Shown piece by piece: positions 19,335 to 28,688 of a DNA stretch of 64,000 nucleotides. Under the pieces are notes generated by a model. The model ran no database searches. It was not told where the DNA came from and saw only the letters and a program-made list of their open reading frames with translations. Location of the stretch: positions 1 to 64,000 of the forward strand of contig JAAVZD010000014.1 of NCBI GenBank assembly GCA_022791475.1, in the 5' to 3' direction. Positions within the stretch are counted from its first letter, which is position 1; each line of letters begins with the position of its first letter. Made by a program: the position numbers and the translations under genes. The DNA is from Clostridia bacterium (GTDB lineage Bacteria; Bacillota_A; Clostridia; TANB77; CAG-508).

Positions 19335-19471
19335 AAAAAATACCTCCTTTTATTTTATGAAAACATTTTATAACTTATTTCGACATAAGTCAATAAATGT
19401 AATATCATTTTTTTATAATAGTGGTACTAACATTTTATGATACAAAATCATTTATTATTCAATAAAGCCTA

Positions 19472-20816
19472 TTAGACTTTATTTTTATTTTGTATATATT
19501 CAATTTTTTCAAATTCATTTTCTAAAATATTTAAAAATACATTTACTATATATGGGTCAAATTGAGTTCCGTGAGCATCTTTTAAATTCTTCTTTTACAA
19601 TATCAATAGAAAGGGAATCTCTATAACTTCTTTTAGAAGTCATAGCATCAAAGGTATCGCTAATGGCTACTATTCTTGCCATATATGGAATATTTTCTCC
19701 TTTCAAATTATATGGGTAACCAGTACCATCATACCTTTCGTGATGATGAAGTACAATAGGAATAATATCTTCAAAAGCTTTTGAATTCTCTAATATATGA
19801 GCACCAATAGAAGGGTGTTTTTTTATTTCATCATATTCAATGTCAGTTAATTTTGAAGTTTTAAGTAAAATATTATCAGAAATACCTATTTTACCAATAT
19901 CATGGAAAAGTCCACCTATTCTAAGTGTTTCTAAATCTTTACTAGAAAGACCTAATTTTTCACCAATAAGAATAGAATAACGAGAAACTCTATCAGAATG
20001 CCCTCTAGTATATGTATCTTTAGCATCAACTATACGTCTTAAAGTTTCAATATAAGCTAAATGCTCTTTTTCCAACTCTTTACTATTTAGTTCGTTTAGC
20101 TTAAAAATATTATTATTATATATTTGTTTTGCAGTATTTATTTTAAATTGTAAATCATAAAAACAATTGTTATAACTTTCTTCATTAATACCATTACGAA
20201 TTTGAAATACCATATAAATGCTTGAAATAATAGATATTAAAACAATACTTATTATAAAAATAGTATTAGAAGTATTAAAACTAAATGCAAAACACAAAAC
20301 TAGCAGCATTGGTATAATAAGTAAAGGCAATAATTTCAATATTAGTTTTGTATAAAAAGAAATGCGTATAACTTTTTTATTTAAAATATTTAAGCTATTT
20401 GCACGTAAATTTTTTTCAGAATAATTTAAAATATTATTATAATAAAAATCTGAAAAAATATAAAAAATAGTAATTGCAAAAATATTAATTAATGAGAAAA
20501 TAATAGCATTTTTACTTTTAAATATAACAATAACAAAAAGTGAAGTTGTAATATTTAATAAATACAAAATAGTTGGAAAGGTAGTGCAAATAAAGTATAC
20601 TTTATCACAGTTTTTATTAGTTACATTTTTTGTGTTAATGTTTTTATAAAGTGCTAATAATGAACCGATAAATATAATAGAACCAGCAAATGTATTTAAT
20701 ATAGAAAAATAGGCATTAAAATTAGAAGGCATTAAACAATAGTATGCCATAAAAAGTACCAAGTATATTGATAAATATAAAGTTAAAATTTTACCTATAA
20801 TTTTATTAATTTTCAT
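19472..20816 (-). CDS. Membrane HD-GYP phosphodiesterase, split by CGG (+1)
   Basis: Seven or so N-terminal transmembrane helices, then an HD-GYP domain with 'HSDRVSRYS', 'GLFHDIGKIG', 'HHHERYDGTGYP' and 'ISDTFDAMTS'. HD-GYP enzymes hydrolyse cyclic di-GMP. The first frame ends at 19557 with 'KRCSRNSI'; the R is CGG (19571-19569). Skipping its C gives 'KRCSGTQFDPYIVNVFLNIL', the expected end of the domain, and a stop at 19472, total 447 residues. This gene is on the - strand, so the extra C follows the coding sense, not one DNA strand. Confidence 0.87.
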
Positions 20817-20880
20817 TCTAATTCATGTTTCCTCTAAGATTTTTTTAAATTATATATTGTTTTATATAAAAAATCAATAC

Positions 20881-20913
20881 TGTAAATAGGAATGCAGTAG
20901 TGTCCTTATTTAC
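20881..20913. other. Hairpin between divergent HD-GYP and htrA genes
   Basis: TGTAAATAGGA pairs with TCCTTATTTACA (one bulge) around a 10-nt loop in the shared upstream region; possible regulatory element, role unknown. Confidence 0.35.
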
Positions 20914-21007
20914 ACAAAAATTGTCAAAAACCTCCATCCCTACTAACAGTTTAATGTTTAACAATCAAAAAAGTGGAAATAATTTAAGCAAGCAAAGGAG
21001 GAAAAAT

Positions 21008-22141
21008 ATGTATAGATATAAAAAAAGTAAAAATAGTAAGTTAAAAAATATATTTATGATATTTACAATAATAATTTTAACAACAGTGCTTGCAATAGTA
21101 TTATATAAAATGTATGAGCAAATAAATGTATATGATTATGAAAAAAATGTAGGTGCCACAGCAACAAGAACAATACAAACAGTAGAAGAGGTAAAGCAAG
21201 AAAGTAAGCAAATAGCTGATATAGTTGAAAATGTAAATTCTTGTGTAGTAGGAATATCAAAAATAAAAAATGCAGGTAATACAATATTTCTAAAAGATGG
21301 TGTAAGTAGTTTAGGCTTAGGAACAGGTGTCATAGTATCAGAGAATGGATATATATTATCAAATGAACATGTTACAGGAAGTAAATATAGTAATTGCTAT
21401 ATAACTTTAGAAAATGGAAAAACATATACTGCAAATGTAGTATGGTCAGATAGTACAATAGACTTATCAATATCAAAAATAAATATAAGAGGTTTACCAT
21501 ATGCAAGTTTAGGAGATTCAAATACAGTAAGAGTAGGGGAAACCGTATATGCAATAGGAAACCCAATAGGGTACGAATTTCAAAGAACAGTTACCTCAGG
21601 AATTATAAGTGCAGTAAATAGAACAGTAAGAATAGACGAAAATAATAAAACAACATATATGGAAGATTTAATTCAAACAGATGCTACAATAAACCCAGGA
21701 AACAGCGGAGGACCACTAATAAATGCAGATGGATTAATAATAGGAATAAATAGTGTAAAAATAACATCAGCAGAAGGTATAGGTTTTGCAGTACCAATAA
21801 ATGTAGTAAAGCCAATTATAGAAAAATATATGAAAGAAGAAAAATTTGAAGAAGCATCTCTTGGAATATTTGCATATGATAAGCAAATAATACCATATAT
21901 AAATAGTGATATAGACATACAAAAAGGAATATATGTAGCACAAATCTCCTTAGATTCACCAGCCGCAAAAGCAAAATTAAAAGAAGGAGACATTATAACT
22001 AAAATTGATGATTTAGAATTAAATAAAATGTGTGATTTAAGATGTTATATATACACAAAAGCACCAGGAGACGAAGTAAATTTAAGCATATATAGAAACA
22101 AAAAGGAAGTTCAAGTAACAATAAAGTTAGGAACAAAATAA
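21008..22141 (+). CDS. htrA: HtrA/DegP-type serine protease with PDZ domain
   Basis: 377 residues. Basic N-terminus and one membrane helix (about 13-33), then an S1C protease domain: His in 'SNEHVTGS', Asp in 'DSTIDLSI', Ser in 'NPGNSGGPL'. One PDZ domain follows ('SPAAKAKLKEGDIITKID'). Surface quality control of exported proteins. The ATG at 21008 has AAAGGAGG 6 nt upstream; the longer frame from 20900 has none. Confidence 0.93.
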   Translation: MYRYKKSKNSKLKNIFMIFTIIILTTVLAIVLYKMYEQINVYDYEKNVGATATRTIQTVEEVKQESKQIADIVENVNSCVVGISKIKNAGNTIFLKDGVSSLGLGTGVIVSENGYILSNEHVTGSKYSNCYITLENGKTYTANVVWSDSTIDLSISKINIRGLPYASLGDSNTVRVGETVYAIGNPIGYEFQRTVTSGIISAVNRTVRIDENNKTTYMEDLIQTDATINPGNSGGPLINADGLIIGINSVKITSAEGIGFAVPINVVKPIIEKYMKEEKFEEASLGIFAYDKQIIPYINSDIDIQKGIYVAQISLDSPAAKAKLKEGDIITKIDDLELNKMCDLRCYIYTKAPGDEVNLSIYRNKKEVQVTIKLGTK

Positions 22142-22142
22142 T

Positions 22143-22198
22143 GGGACAATTGGGGACAGTCCCCAATTGAGAAAATGGGGCAATTAGGGACAACCCTT
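22143..22198 (+). repeat. GGGGACAGTCCCC palindrome block
   Basis: 10-bp stem CAATTGGGGA/TCCCCAATTG (22147-22156, 22160-22169) right after the htrA stop, followed by a related half GGGGCAATTAGGGACA. GC-rich for this genome; acts plausibly as a terminator and resembles dispersed intergenic palindromes of other Firmicutes. Confidence 0.65.
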
Positions 22199-22223
22199 TA
22201 GTTAAAAGAAAGGAAGAATAAAT

Positions 22224-23813
22224 ATGAATAATTCTTTATGGATAGCAAGTGCAAATGATGAGAGAAAAACATATAAAAGTTTAGGAGAAGATAAATATGC
22301 AGATGTATGCATTATTGGAGGAGGTTTAACAGGTCTTACAACAGCTTATTATTTAAGCAAAGCAGGTAAAAGTGTTATTGTGCTAGAAAAAGATAAAATA
22401 GGAAATCACACTACAGGAAATACAACTGGTAAAATTACAAGCCAGCATGGTTTATTTTATGATTATTTAATAAATTCTGTTGGAATAGAAAAGGCAAAAC
22501 AATATTTAGAAGCAAATGAAAAAGCAATAGCAAATATAGAAAAAATAATAAATGAAGAAAAAATAGAATGTGATTTTGAAAGAATGAATAATTTTGTATT
22601 TACACAAGATAAAAATTATGTTCAAAAAATAAAAGATGAAGTTGAAGCGGTAAGAAAGTTAGGTTTTAATAGTGAATTTACAACCAAAATAGATGTGCCA
22701 ATAAAGACAAAGGGAGATATTAAATTAGAGCAAGCAAAAGAAGAAATAGTAGGAAAAGCTAAAGAGGATATAACCATTTCAAAAGAAGTTTTAGCTGCTA
22801 TAAAGTTTCCAAATCAAGCTCAATTTAATAGTTATAAATACATTCTAGGTCTTGCAAATAAAATTGAAGAAAATAAAGGGGAAATATATGAATATTCAAA
22901 GGTAATTGATATAAAAGGTGAAGATGATATATATGTTATTGAAACAGAAGATTCAAAAGTAAGGGCAGAATATGTAGTTATTGCATCACACTACCCAATA
23001 ATAAATTTTCCAGGTTTTTATTTTATGAAAATGTATCAAGAAACATCATATTTAATTGCAGTAGAAACTAATAAAGAATTATTTGAGGGAATGTATATAA
23101 ATGCAGAAGAACCAGCTATATCCTTAAGAACAGCAATATATAATGGAAAAAGGGTTTTATTAGTAGGAGGAATGAATCATAAAACAGGTGCTAAAATAAA
23201 TTTAAAACAATCTTATGAAAAATTAGAAAAAGTAGCAAAAAGTTTATATCCAGATTGCAAGGTCTTATTTAGGTGGAATACTGAGGATTGTATAACTCTT
23301 GATAAAATACCATATATAGGAGAATTCTCTAATTTTATGCCTAATGTATATGTAGGCACAGGGTATAAAAAATGGGGAATGACATCTTCAAATGTAGCCG
23401 CGAATATTATAACAGATAAAATTTTAGGAAAAGAAAATAAATATGAAGAAGTGTTTAATTCAAAAAGATTAAAACCACTAAAAAATCATAAAGAATTAGG
23501 AAATATGTTAAAAGAAGTAAGTTATTCTCTAATTATAAATAAATTAAGAAAAGAAGATGAATTAATAAAAAATATAAATAAAGGAGAAGGTAAAATACTA
23601 GAGGTGGAAGGTAAAAAAGTTGGAATATACAAAGATAAAGAAGGAAACATTTACGCAGTAAAACCATATTGTACTCATTTGGGTTGTGAACTTTCATGGA
23701 ATAATTTAGATAACACATGGGACTGCCCATGTCATGGCTCTAGGTTTACCTATGATGGAAGAAGTATATATGACCCTAGTATAAAAAATTTAGACAGGAT
23801 AAATATATTATAA
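22224..23813 (+). CDS. FAD-dependent oxidoreductase with C-terminal Rieske domain
   Basis: 529 residues. N-terminal dinucleotide fold 'DVCIIGGGLTGLTTAYYLSKAG' and DAO-type body; C-terminal Rieske [2Fe-2S] ligands 'CTHLGCE' and 'CPCHGSRF' (about residues 490-515). The pairing is known in amino-acid/glycine-oxidase-like flavoproteins that pass electrons through the cluster. Substrate not inferable. GAAAGGAAG lies before the ATG; its own terminator follows. Confidence 0.9.
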   Translation: MNNSLWIASANDERKTYKSLGEDKYADVCIIGGGLTGLTTAYYLSKAGKSVIVLEKDKIGNHTTGNTTGKITSQHGLFYDYLINSVGIEKAKQYLEANEKAIANIEKIINEEKIECDFERMNNFVFTQDKNYVQKIKDEVEAVRKLGFNSEFTTKIDVPIKTKGDIKLEQAKEEIVGKAKEDITISKEVLAAIKFPNQAQFNSYKYILGLANKIEENKGEIYEYSKVIDIKGEDDIYVIETEDSKVRAEYVVIASHYPIINFPGFYFMKMYQETSYLIAVETNKELFEGMYINAEEPAISLRTAIYNGKRVLLVGGMNHKTGAKINLKQSYEKLEKVAKSLYPDCKVLFRWNTEDCITLDKIPYIGEFSNFMPNVYVGTGYKKWGMTSSNVAANIITDKILGKENKYEEVFNSKRLKPLKNHKELGNMLKEVSYSLIINKLRKEDELIKNINKGEGKILEVEGKKVGIYKDKEGNIYAVKPYCTHLGCELSWNNLDNTWDCPCHGSRFTYDGRSIYDPSIKNLDRINIL

Positions 23814-23829
23814 TAAATTTAATATAAAA

Positions 23830-23863
23830 AAACCCCAATTGCTAATAAACAATTGGGGTTTAA
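23830..23863. terminator. Bidirectional terminator
   Basis: 12-bp perfect stem AAACCCCAATTG/CAATTGGGGTTT (23830-23841, 23850-23861) between convergent genes. Confidence 0.85.
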
Positions 23864-23870
23864 AAGTATT

Positions 23871-24233
23871 TTAGGTTCTTACTTTTGCAATATCCATTAA
23901 AATCATAGTAATATCTTCTGGGTCTGTAATTTCTTCATTAATTTCTAAACTCAAAACATCATCAGAATTATTAAAGAAAAAATATTTCCCAGGTGGACTA
24001 AATATCTGCTTAGATGCATAAAATTCATAAGGTTTTATAGCTCTCATAAGTAATTGGTCTTGAGTAAAATATGATAATGTTTTAAGAAAACAAAAAGAAT
24101 TATTACCATACTCATAAATATAAATATAATCTAACGCAAATACTCCTTCCATTGTTATATCGTCATACATGACAATATAGCCTTCAGCATAAATAGTATC
24201 CGTCCGATATATAGCTCTATATACTTTTATCAT
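23871..24233 (-). CDS. Hypothetical protein, 120 residues, with CGG codon 10
   Basis: Start supported by AAAGGAGGT before the ATG at 24233. Acidic, Tyr/Ile/Phe-rich, no family recognised. Codon 10 is CGG (24206-24204), and here the zero frame continues coherently to the stop, so CGG would be read as an amino acid (nominally Arg). Applying the +1 rule, two consecutive CGG codons would be met and translation would stop after about 15 residues. A weaker downstream start (residue 22, GAAGG upstream) would avoid CGG. This is the one clear exception to the CGG pattern in the window. Confidence 0.65.
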   Translation of the reverse strand: MIKVYRAIYRTDTIYAEGYIVMYDDITMEGVFALDYIYIYEYGNNSFCFLKTLSYFTQDQLLMRAIKPYEFYASKQIFSPPGKYFFFNNSDDVLSLEINEEITDPEDITMILMDIAKVRT

Positions 24234-24333
24234 AATGCTACCTCCTTTGGTGTTAAATTATATTAGTAGTTTAACATAAAATAATAAAAAATGCAAATTT
24301 TAAAAATTCTAAAAAACAATTTAACAAAAAGTA

Positions 24334-24362
24334 TTGCAATTGAACTGAAAATATGCTATTAT
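24334..24362 (+). promoter_or_regulatory. Promoter of the tRNA-Pro/tRNA-Arg pair
   Basis: TTGCAA, 17 bp, TATTAT, ending 32 bp before tRNA-Pro. Confidence 0.6.
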
Positions 24363-24394
24363 ATATAAGCGTTAGAAAAAATAACGTACTAATT

Positions 24395-24470
24395 CGAGGT
24401 GTAGCGCAGTTGGTAGCGCGCGTGGTTTGGGACCATGAGGTCGCAGGTTCGATCCCTGTCACCTCGACCA
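24395..24470 (+). tRNA. tRNA-Pro(TGG)
   Basis: Complete cloverleaf: acceptor CGAGGTG/CACCTCG, anticodon loop TTTGGGA (anticodon TGG), T loop TTCGATC, encoded CCA. Confidence 0.95.
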
Positions 24471-24473
24471 TAT

Positions 24474-24505
24474 AAAAAATAACTACGCAAGTAGTTATTT
24501 TTTAT
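24474..24505 (+). terminator. Hairpin between the two tRNA genes
   Basis: Perfect 13-bp stem (24474-24486 with 24491-24503) with a GCAA tetraloop and T-run. It would end tRNA-Pro transcripts; tRNA-Arg then depends on read-through or an unseen promoter. Confidence 0.8.
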
Positions 24506-24516
24506 TTATACAATAA

Positions 24517-24593
24517 GTACCCGTAGTTTAGTTGGATAGAATGCAAGGCTACGAACCTTGAGATCGGGGGTTCAAATCCCTCCGGGTACACCA
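24517..24593 (+). tRNA. tRNA-Arg(ACG)
   Basis: 77 nt with acceptor GTACCCG/CGGGTAC, anticodon loop CTACGAA (anticodon ACG), T loop TTCAAAT and CCA. After A34-to-inosine editing it reads CGU, CGC and CGA but not CGG, so CGG needs a separate tRNA-Arg(CCG) that is not in this window. Its 3' end is the attachment site of the 7.8-kb element. Confidence 0.95.
24583..24593 (+). repeat. attL core of the tRNA-Arg(ACG) element
   Basis: CGGGTACACCA, identical to 32345-32355, forms the tRNA 3' end. Confidence 0.8.
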
Positions 24594-24600
24594 AATAACT

Positions 24601-24643
24601 AAAACCCAGAAAGCTTGATATGTAAGCATTTCTGGGTTTTTAT
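24601..24643. terminator. Bidirectional terminator between tRNA-Arg and integrase
   Basis: 12-bp stem AAAACCCAGAAA/TTTCTGGGTTTT (24601-24612, 24629-24640). It lies in the element and replaces the original tRNA terminator. Confidence 0.8.
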
Positions 24644-24651
24644 TTTTCAAA

Positions 24652-24676
24652 AGTAATGCAATAGCAATGCAGTAAT
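24652..24676. promoter_or_regulatory. Possible integrase arm-type sites, left
   Basis: AGTAATGCAATA and GCAATGCAGTAAT motifs match the ATGCAATAAGT tandem repeats beside attR, as expected of integrase arm-binding sites flanking both att cores. Confidence 0.5.
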
Positions 24677-24682
24677 CTTTAT

Positions 24683-25876
24683 TTATGATATTTTAGCAAC
24701 TTGGTCTTTTACAAATTCTAGAGAAGTTTCAATGTAAACTTCTTCTGTAATATCACTACCTTCAACGTGTCCTGCTAAATATTGTATGGCTGATAAATCT
24801 ATACCTATTTCTTTCCAATGAGTTAGTGCAGTATGTCTTAGCCTGTGCGTACTTAGTTCTAAACTACATATTTTATATTTTGCATTTAATCGTTTTATCC
24901 ACGAATTGACCTCACTTGGTGTTATAAATGTATTTTTCTCATAGTCCCAGAATAATAAGTTATACATATTTATAATCTTTTTGTTGCATTGTTCTTCTAT
25001 TATCCCTACTAATTCACTAAATAAGTTATTATCTAATGGCAAATATCTTTGTCCTTCGTCTATTTGCGTTTTTTTATTATAAGTCTTTGTATGTTCTCCT
25101 AATATAACGTGATAATTTTCGTCCTGTGTTAGAGTATTATGTATGTTAAATTCCTGTGTCTCTTTGATATAATCTTTTTTTGAACGTGCTAATACTTCTC
25201 CTATTCGCATACCAGAAATAATTTGCATCTTAACTATGTTTCTGTATGGATGATTTCTTTCTTCATTATCTAAGATGCTATTTAGCTTTTCAATTTCTGT
25301 TCTAGTTAATGGCTTTACCTTCTTTGTTTTTTGCTCAGATATAGGTTTCTTTAAGTTCTCGTCCTGCATCAAATTATATATTAGTATTTTTCTAGAAGGA
25401 GAACAAGCTATACTGAATGTTTTTTCTAATAATCTCCATATTTTATCAATAACACTGTTAGCATATTTTTTTATTTCCTTTTTTGCATCTTCTAAATGTT
25501 TTATAGTTACATTCTGTATAGGAATATTACAAAACTTAGGACAAGTTTTTTTAATTTGTTCTAATGTTTCTAATTCTCTCTTATAACTTCTACCACTTGT
25601 TGTTCCGTCTGTATGTTTATTTTCAATATATTGTTTAGCAATACTAACTATTGTTTCACTACTTTTGCAAATATATGTACCTGTATTTAAATCGTTTTTT
25701 ATTTTTGTAACTCTAGCATTAAAATCTTTTTTACTTTCTTTTTTCCTTTGTTTCATAGTTTGCCTTTTTCCAAGTGTATCGTAATATTGAAATACCCAAC
25801 ACCCTAAAGTTTCACTATAATATAGTGTTCCTTCTCCATTTCCAACGGATTTTGTTCGTTTATTTTTCCTTTCCAT
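24683..25876 (-). CDS. int: Tyrosine recombinase (integrase) of the small element
   Basis: About 397 residues. AP2-like N-terminal DNA-binding region, SAM-like core-binding domain, then catalytic residues: Arg in 'GMRIGEV', 'HRLRHT' (His-x-x-Arg), 'LAGH' and the nucleophile Tyr in 'TEEVYIET'. Acts on the 11-bp tRNA core. ATG at 25876 chosen (GGAG upstream); a TTG seven codons earlier is possible. No in-frame CGG. Confidence 0.93.
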   Translation of the reverse strand: MERKNKRTKSVGNGEGTLYYSETLGCWVFQYYDTLGKRQTMKQRKKESKKDFNARVTKIKNDLNTGTYICKSSETIVSIAKQYIENKHTDGTTSGRSYKRELETLEQIKKTCPKFCNIPIQNVTIKHLEDAKKEIKKYANSVIDKIWRLLEKTFSIACSPSRKILIYNLMQDENLKKPISEQKTKKVKPLTRTEIEKLNSILDNEERNHPYRNIVKMQIISGMRIGEVLARSKKDYIKETQEFNIHNTLTQDENYHVILGEHTKTYNKKTQIDEGQRYLPLDNNLFSELVGIIEEQCNKKIINMYNLLFWDYEKNTFITPSEVNSWIKRLNAKYKICSLELSTHRLRHTALTHWKEIGIDLSAIQYLAGHVEGSDITEEVYIETSLEFVKDQVAKIS

Positions 25877-25981
25877 ATCATTACTTCTCCATTTCAATTA
25901 AAATTACTTGAAATAGATTTGATTATTTATTATAAATGATTTATAATAAATATAACAAATGCTATCATAGTATTTTTGTTT

Positions 25982-26027
25982 AAATGATAATGTAGTTAGT
26001 TTAGCGGCTTACACATTATCATTTTTT
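25982..26027 (+). terminator. Terminator-like hairpin upstream of int
   Basis: AAATGATAATGT (25982-25993) pairs with ACATTATCATTT (26013-26024), then a T-run on the + strand. A similar GATAATGTA hairpin lies at the same position in the prophage. Its direction suits transcripts antisense to int. Confidence 0.5.
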
Positions 26028-26290
26028 TGATTAAATATTATTGTACTGTCATAAAATCCTATTTTATATGCTTCTTCTAATTGGAACATATATACGTCAT
26101 ATTCCGCTTCTTTATACTGTTCTGTTAACTTTTCATTATTTAATAGCTTTTCAATTTTACTAAATAAATCATAATAATTTTTAAGTAAGTTATTATATTC
26201 TTTTGTGTTTACTAGATTTGCATAGCTTTCTTGTATTCGTTCTTCTACGAAATTGTTTATATTTGCTTGTAATTTATTGTCTTTTCCCAT
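26009..26290 (-). CDS. Hypothetical protein, 93 residues
   Basis: Helical, Asn/Tyr/Glu-rich, no recognised family. The ATG at 26290 has AAAGGAGAG upstream and lies about 30 nt from a consensus promoter on the - strand; the earlier ATG at 26314 would leave almost no leader. Divergent from the HTH gene at 26475, so possibly a regulator or lysogeny-type gene. Confidence 0.65.
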   Translation of the reverse strand: MGKDNKLQANINNFVEERIQESYANLVNTKEYNNLLKNYYDLFSKIEKLLNNEKLTEQYKEAEYDVYMFQLEEAYKIGFYDSTIIFNQKNDNV

Positions 26291-26326
26291 TTTACTCTCT
26301 CCTTTCTTTTTCATTTCTATATAATA

Positions 26327-26355
26327 ATTTTACACTAATTAGTTTTAACTGTCAA
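26327..26355 (-). promoter_or_regulatory. Leftward promoter of the regulatory pair
   Basis: On the - strand TTGACA, 17 bp, TAAAAT (26355 down to 26327). Confidence 0.75.
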
Positions 26356-26373
26356 TACTTTTTGTAATATTTC

Positions 26374-26389
26374 TACACTTTTAAGTGTA
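26374..26389. promoter_or_regulatory. Candidate operator between divergent promoters
   Basis: Inverted repeat TACACTT-TT-AAGTGTA, placed midway between the two promoters. Confidence 0.5.
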
Positions 26390-26405
26390 TTTTATATATT
26401 ATAAG

Positions 26406-26434
26406 TTGACAAACTACATTAATGCATGTATACT
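26406..26434 (+). promoter_or_regulatory. Rightward promoter of the regulatory pair
   Basis: TTGACA (26406-26411), 17 bp, TATACT (26429-26434). Confidence 0.8.
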
Positions 26435-26474
26435 ATATTTAATAATATAAAATTTTTAAAAGGAGATTTTTAAA

Positions 26475-26699
26475 ATGTCAATGTCTAAAAAAATTAAACA
26501 ATTATTAATTGAGAAAGATACAACAATTACAAAGCTAGCTACATTATTAGGAACTAAGCCTCAAAATTTAACAAATAAACTTTCAAGAGATAATTTTACT
26601 GAAAAGGATTTGCAAGAAATTGCGAAAGTCTTAGACTGTAAATATGAAGCTAAGTTCATAGTAACAGATGAGAATGGTAATCCAATTAAAGAGATATAA
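26475..26699 (+). CDS. Small helix-turn-helix (XRE-like) regulator
   Basis: 74 residues. Residues 5-55 fit a phage-type HTH ('TITKLATLLGTKPQNLTNKLSRDNFT'-style, split here for length) used by Cro-like proteins, followed by a short tail. AAAAGGAG precedes the ATG. It faces the gene at 26290 across two promoters and one palindrome, so it probably controls the element's switch. Confidence 0.78.
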   Translation: MSMSKKIKQLLIEKDTTITKLATLLGTKPQNLTNKLSRDNFTEKDLQEIAKVLDCKYEAKFIVTDENGNPIKEI

Positions 26700-26726
26700 T
26701 GTATATCCCTTTAGTTGGAAAAATAA

Positions 26727-26945
26727 TTATTCTTCTTTCTTGTTTGTTCTTCTTTTTGATAAATAGTTTTTAAAGGCTGAGTATTCAACTTGATATTCTT
26801 TGCCTTTTTTAATTGTTGGAAATTCGGCATCTTGCGTAAAAATATCTCTAACAATTTTTGTGCACCATCCTGTCAATTCAGCAACGTCATTTATATTAAG
26901 TAGTATTAATTCATTTTCTACTACTGCTTTTTGTTTTTCTGTCAT
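26727..26945 (-). CDS. Excisionase-like helix-turn-helix protein
   Basis: 72 residues with the HTH_17/excisionase style 'LLNINDVAELTGWCTKIVRDIF' and a wing 'FPTIKKGKEYQVEYSAFKNYL'. Such proteins bend att DNA for excision or regulate the element. AAGGAGGCC lies before the ATG. First gene of a leftward unit that shares direction with the replication-type gene. Confidence 0.7.
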   Translation of the reverse strand: MTEKQKAVVENELILLNINDVAELTGWCTKIVRDIFTQDAEFPTIKKGKEYQVEYSAFKNYLSKRRTNKKEE

Positions 26946-27059
26946 AATTGGCCTCCTTATTTTATATTTAAGCCAATTAAACCATTAATTACATATATTA
27001 TTCCATTTACTGTTTTCAATTATTTTTCTATATTGGTGTAAAAGGTATAATTGGTATAT

Positions 27060-28545
27060 TTATTTAAAAACTAATGGATTTAATACTATTATAGTATCTG
27101 GTTTTCTCCCACTTCCATTATAATTAGGTTCTATTTCTTTTATATAACCTAAGCTTTTAAGTAAATTTAAAGGTTCTTCAATATCAGTAATATTTTTAAT
27201 CTCACTTCCCCTAACACTCCTAAATAAGTCATGTCTTTTAATTTGCCCTTTAATTTTTTTCCTTTGTAAAATTTTTATAATCCTTTTGGATTTTATTGCC
27301 TCTAAATTACTTCCAACAATAGAATTTATATTCATGGTTTGTTGTAAATAATATGTTCCAATTTGTATAGCATTTTCCATTGTTTGAGCACTTATTACAG
27401 TATTTTCGATGTTGTCTATATTTTCTGCTATGTGTAAATTTCCTGCTATTCTTAAAACTAGTCCGTGGAATTTTCCAGCCCAGTCAGAAATTTCATACAA
27501 CTCATTGTCTAACTTTCTCTCAATCATATTTCCAAACTCTATATTGATTTTGTAAGCTTCTGGAGATAACGTTAGTATTTTATTAGTTTTTGTTTCTAAT
27601 AATTTTCTTACTAATAAATTATATGCATATGTAGTTTCCTTTTTTGCTGAAACGCTTTCTACATTTCTTGTACCTATTTTAGATTTAGGATAACAGTATA
27701 TAAATCTTGCACATAATCCTTTTTCTTTAAACTCTATGTTATTAAACATTCTTTCTAAAACTACTGGTTGTGCAAAAATTAAAACTGTTAATGATGGATT
27801 ATTTATTACTATCATTTCTCCATCATTGCCTTTTCTATTAACCCTCAAATTATCGTGAGAATAAGCTTTAAGCAATGTTTCAATATTTGGAATGTTATTA
27901 TTATATCTTCCATTTAAAGTAGCAAATATTCCGTCCCTCTGATGAAAATATAGAAAGTTTACCTTCATTGTCTTTCATAGTATTAACTATTGCTTCAGGA
28001 GTTATATCGTCTGCTATTAATTGAACTTTTTTAATTTCCTGAAAATTTAACAATTCTAATTCAGATTTTTCTAAATCTTTCAATAAATCTTCTTTACTAA
28101 TCCCTTTTGCATTTTTTTTTAATTTTACTTTTATACTTGATATTCTATCTTGTATAATATCTTTCTGATTTTTACTTGAAATAATAAGTGGTTTCAATTT
28201 TGCATTTATTACATCTTCATAATCATATAAAGGCTTTGTAATCTTATTATAGAGTGGGCTTTTTCTTTCTGCTGGTGGTGCTATTACTAATATGTATAAG
28301 TTTATTGGTTCTATCCAGCCAGCTTTACCCTCTACATTATATTTTTTCTGATTACATACACTTAGTATTCCTAATATTGCACTTGCTACCATATCTACAC
28401 TTACTTGTAACTCTTCTGCTAATTCTAATGTATAATTTCTAAGTGTAGTTGGAAAACATTCTATTGGAAATGTCATTAATTCTTTTTCTTCCAAATCTTT
28501 TGGAAGTTGCCATTCTATGTTGGCTTCATCTTTTTTTTCTTTCAT
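27060..28545 (-). CDS. DUF3987-type replication/primase-helicase protein, split by CGG (+1)
   Basis: The first frame (28545 to about 27931) has a P-loop-like 'APPAERKSP' and ends wrongly after 'SSEG' at CGG (27933-27931). Skipping its C continues 'GIFATLNGRYNN' and the rest of the protein, total 494 residues. DUF3987 proteins of elements and phages typically read 'SSEGG.F..L.GRY', so the glycine restored is the conserved one. Both halves overlap and no other defect is seen. Ribosome site AAAGGAGGT precedes the ATG. Probably replicates the excised element. Confidence 0.85.
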
Positions 28546-28688
28546 TTTTTACCTCCTTTTTTATTTTTGGCTTTTACATTTTTTCGAAAAAATATTTTTT
28601 AGCTTGACTTAATTATACTCAAAATATAAAATAGTTACATACTATTTTTTTAGTGTAAGCGTATCTTTTTTAAAAGGAGGAATTTTTT

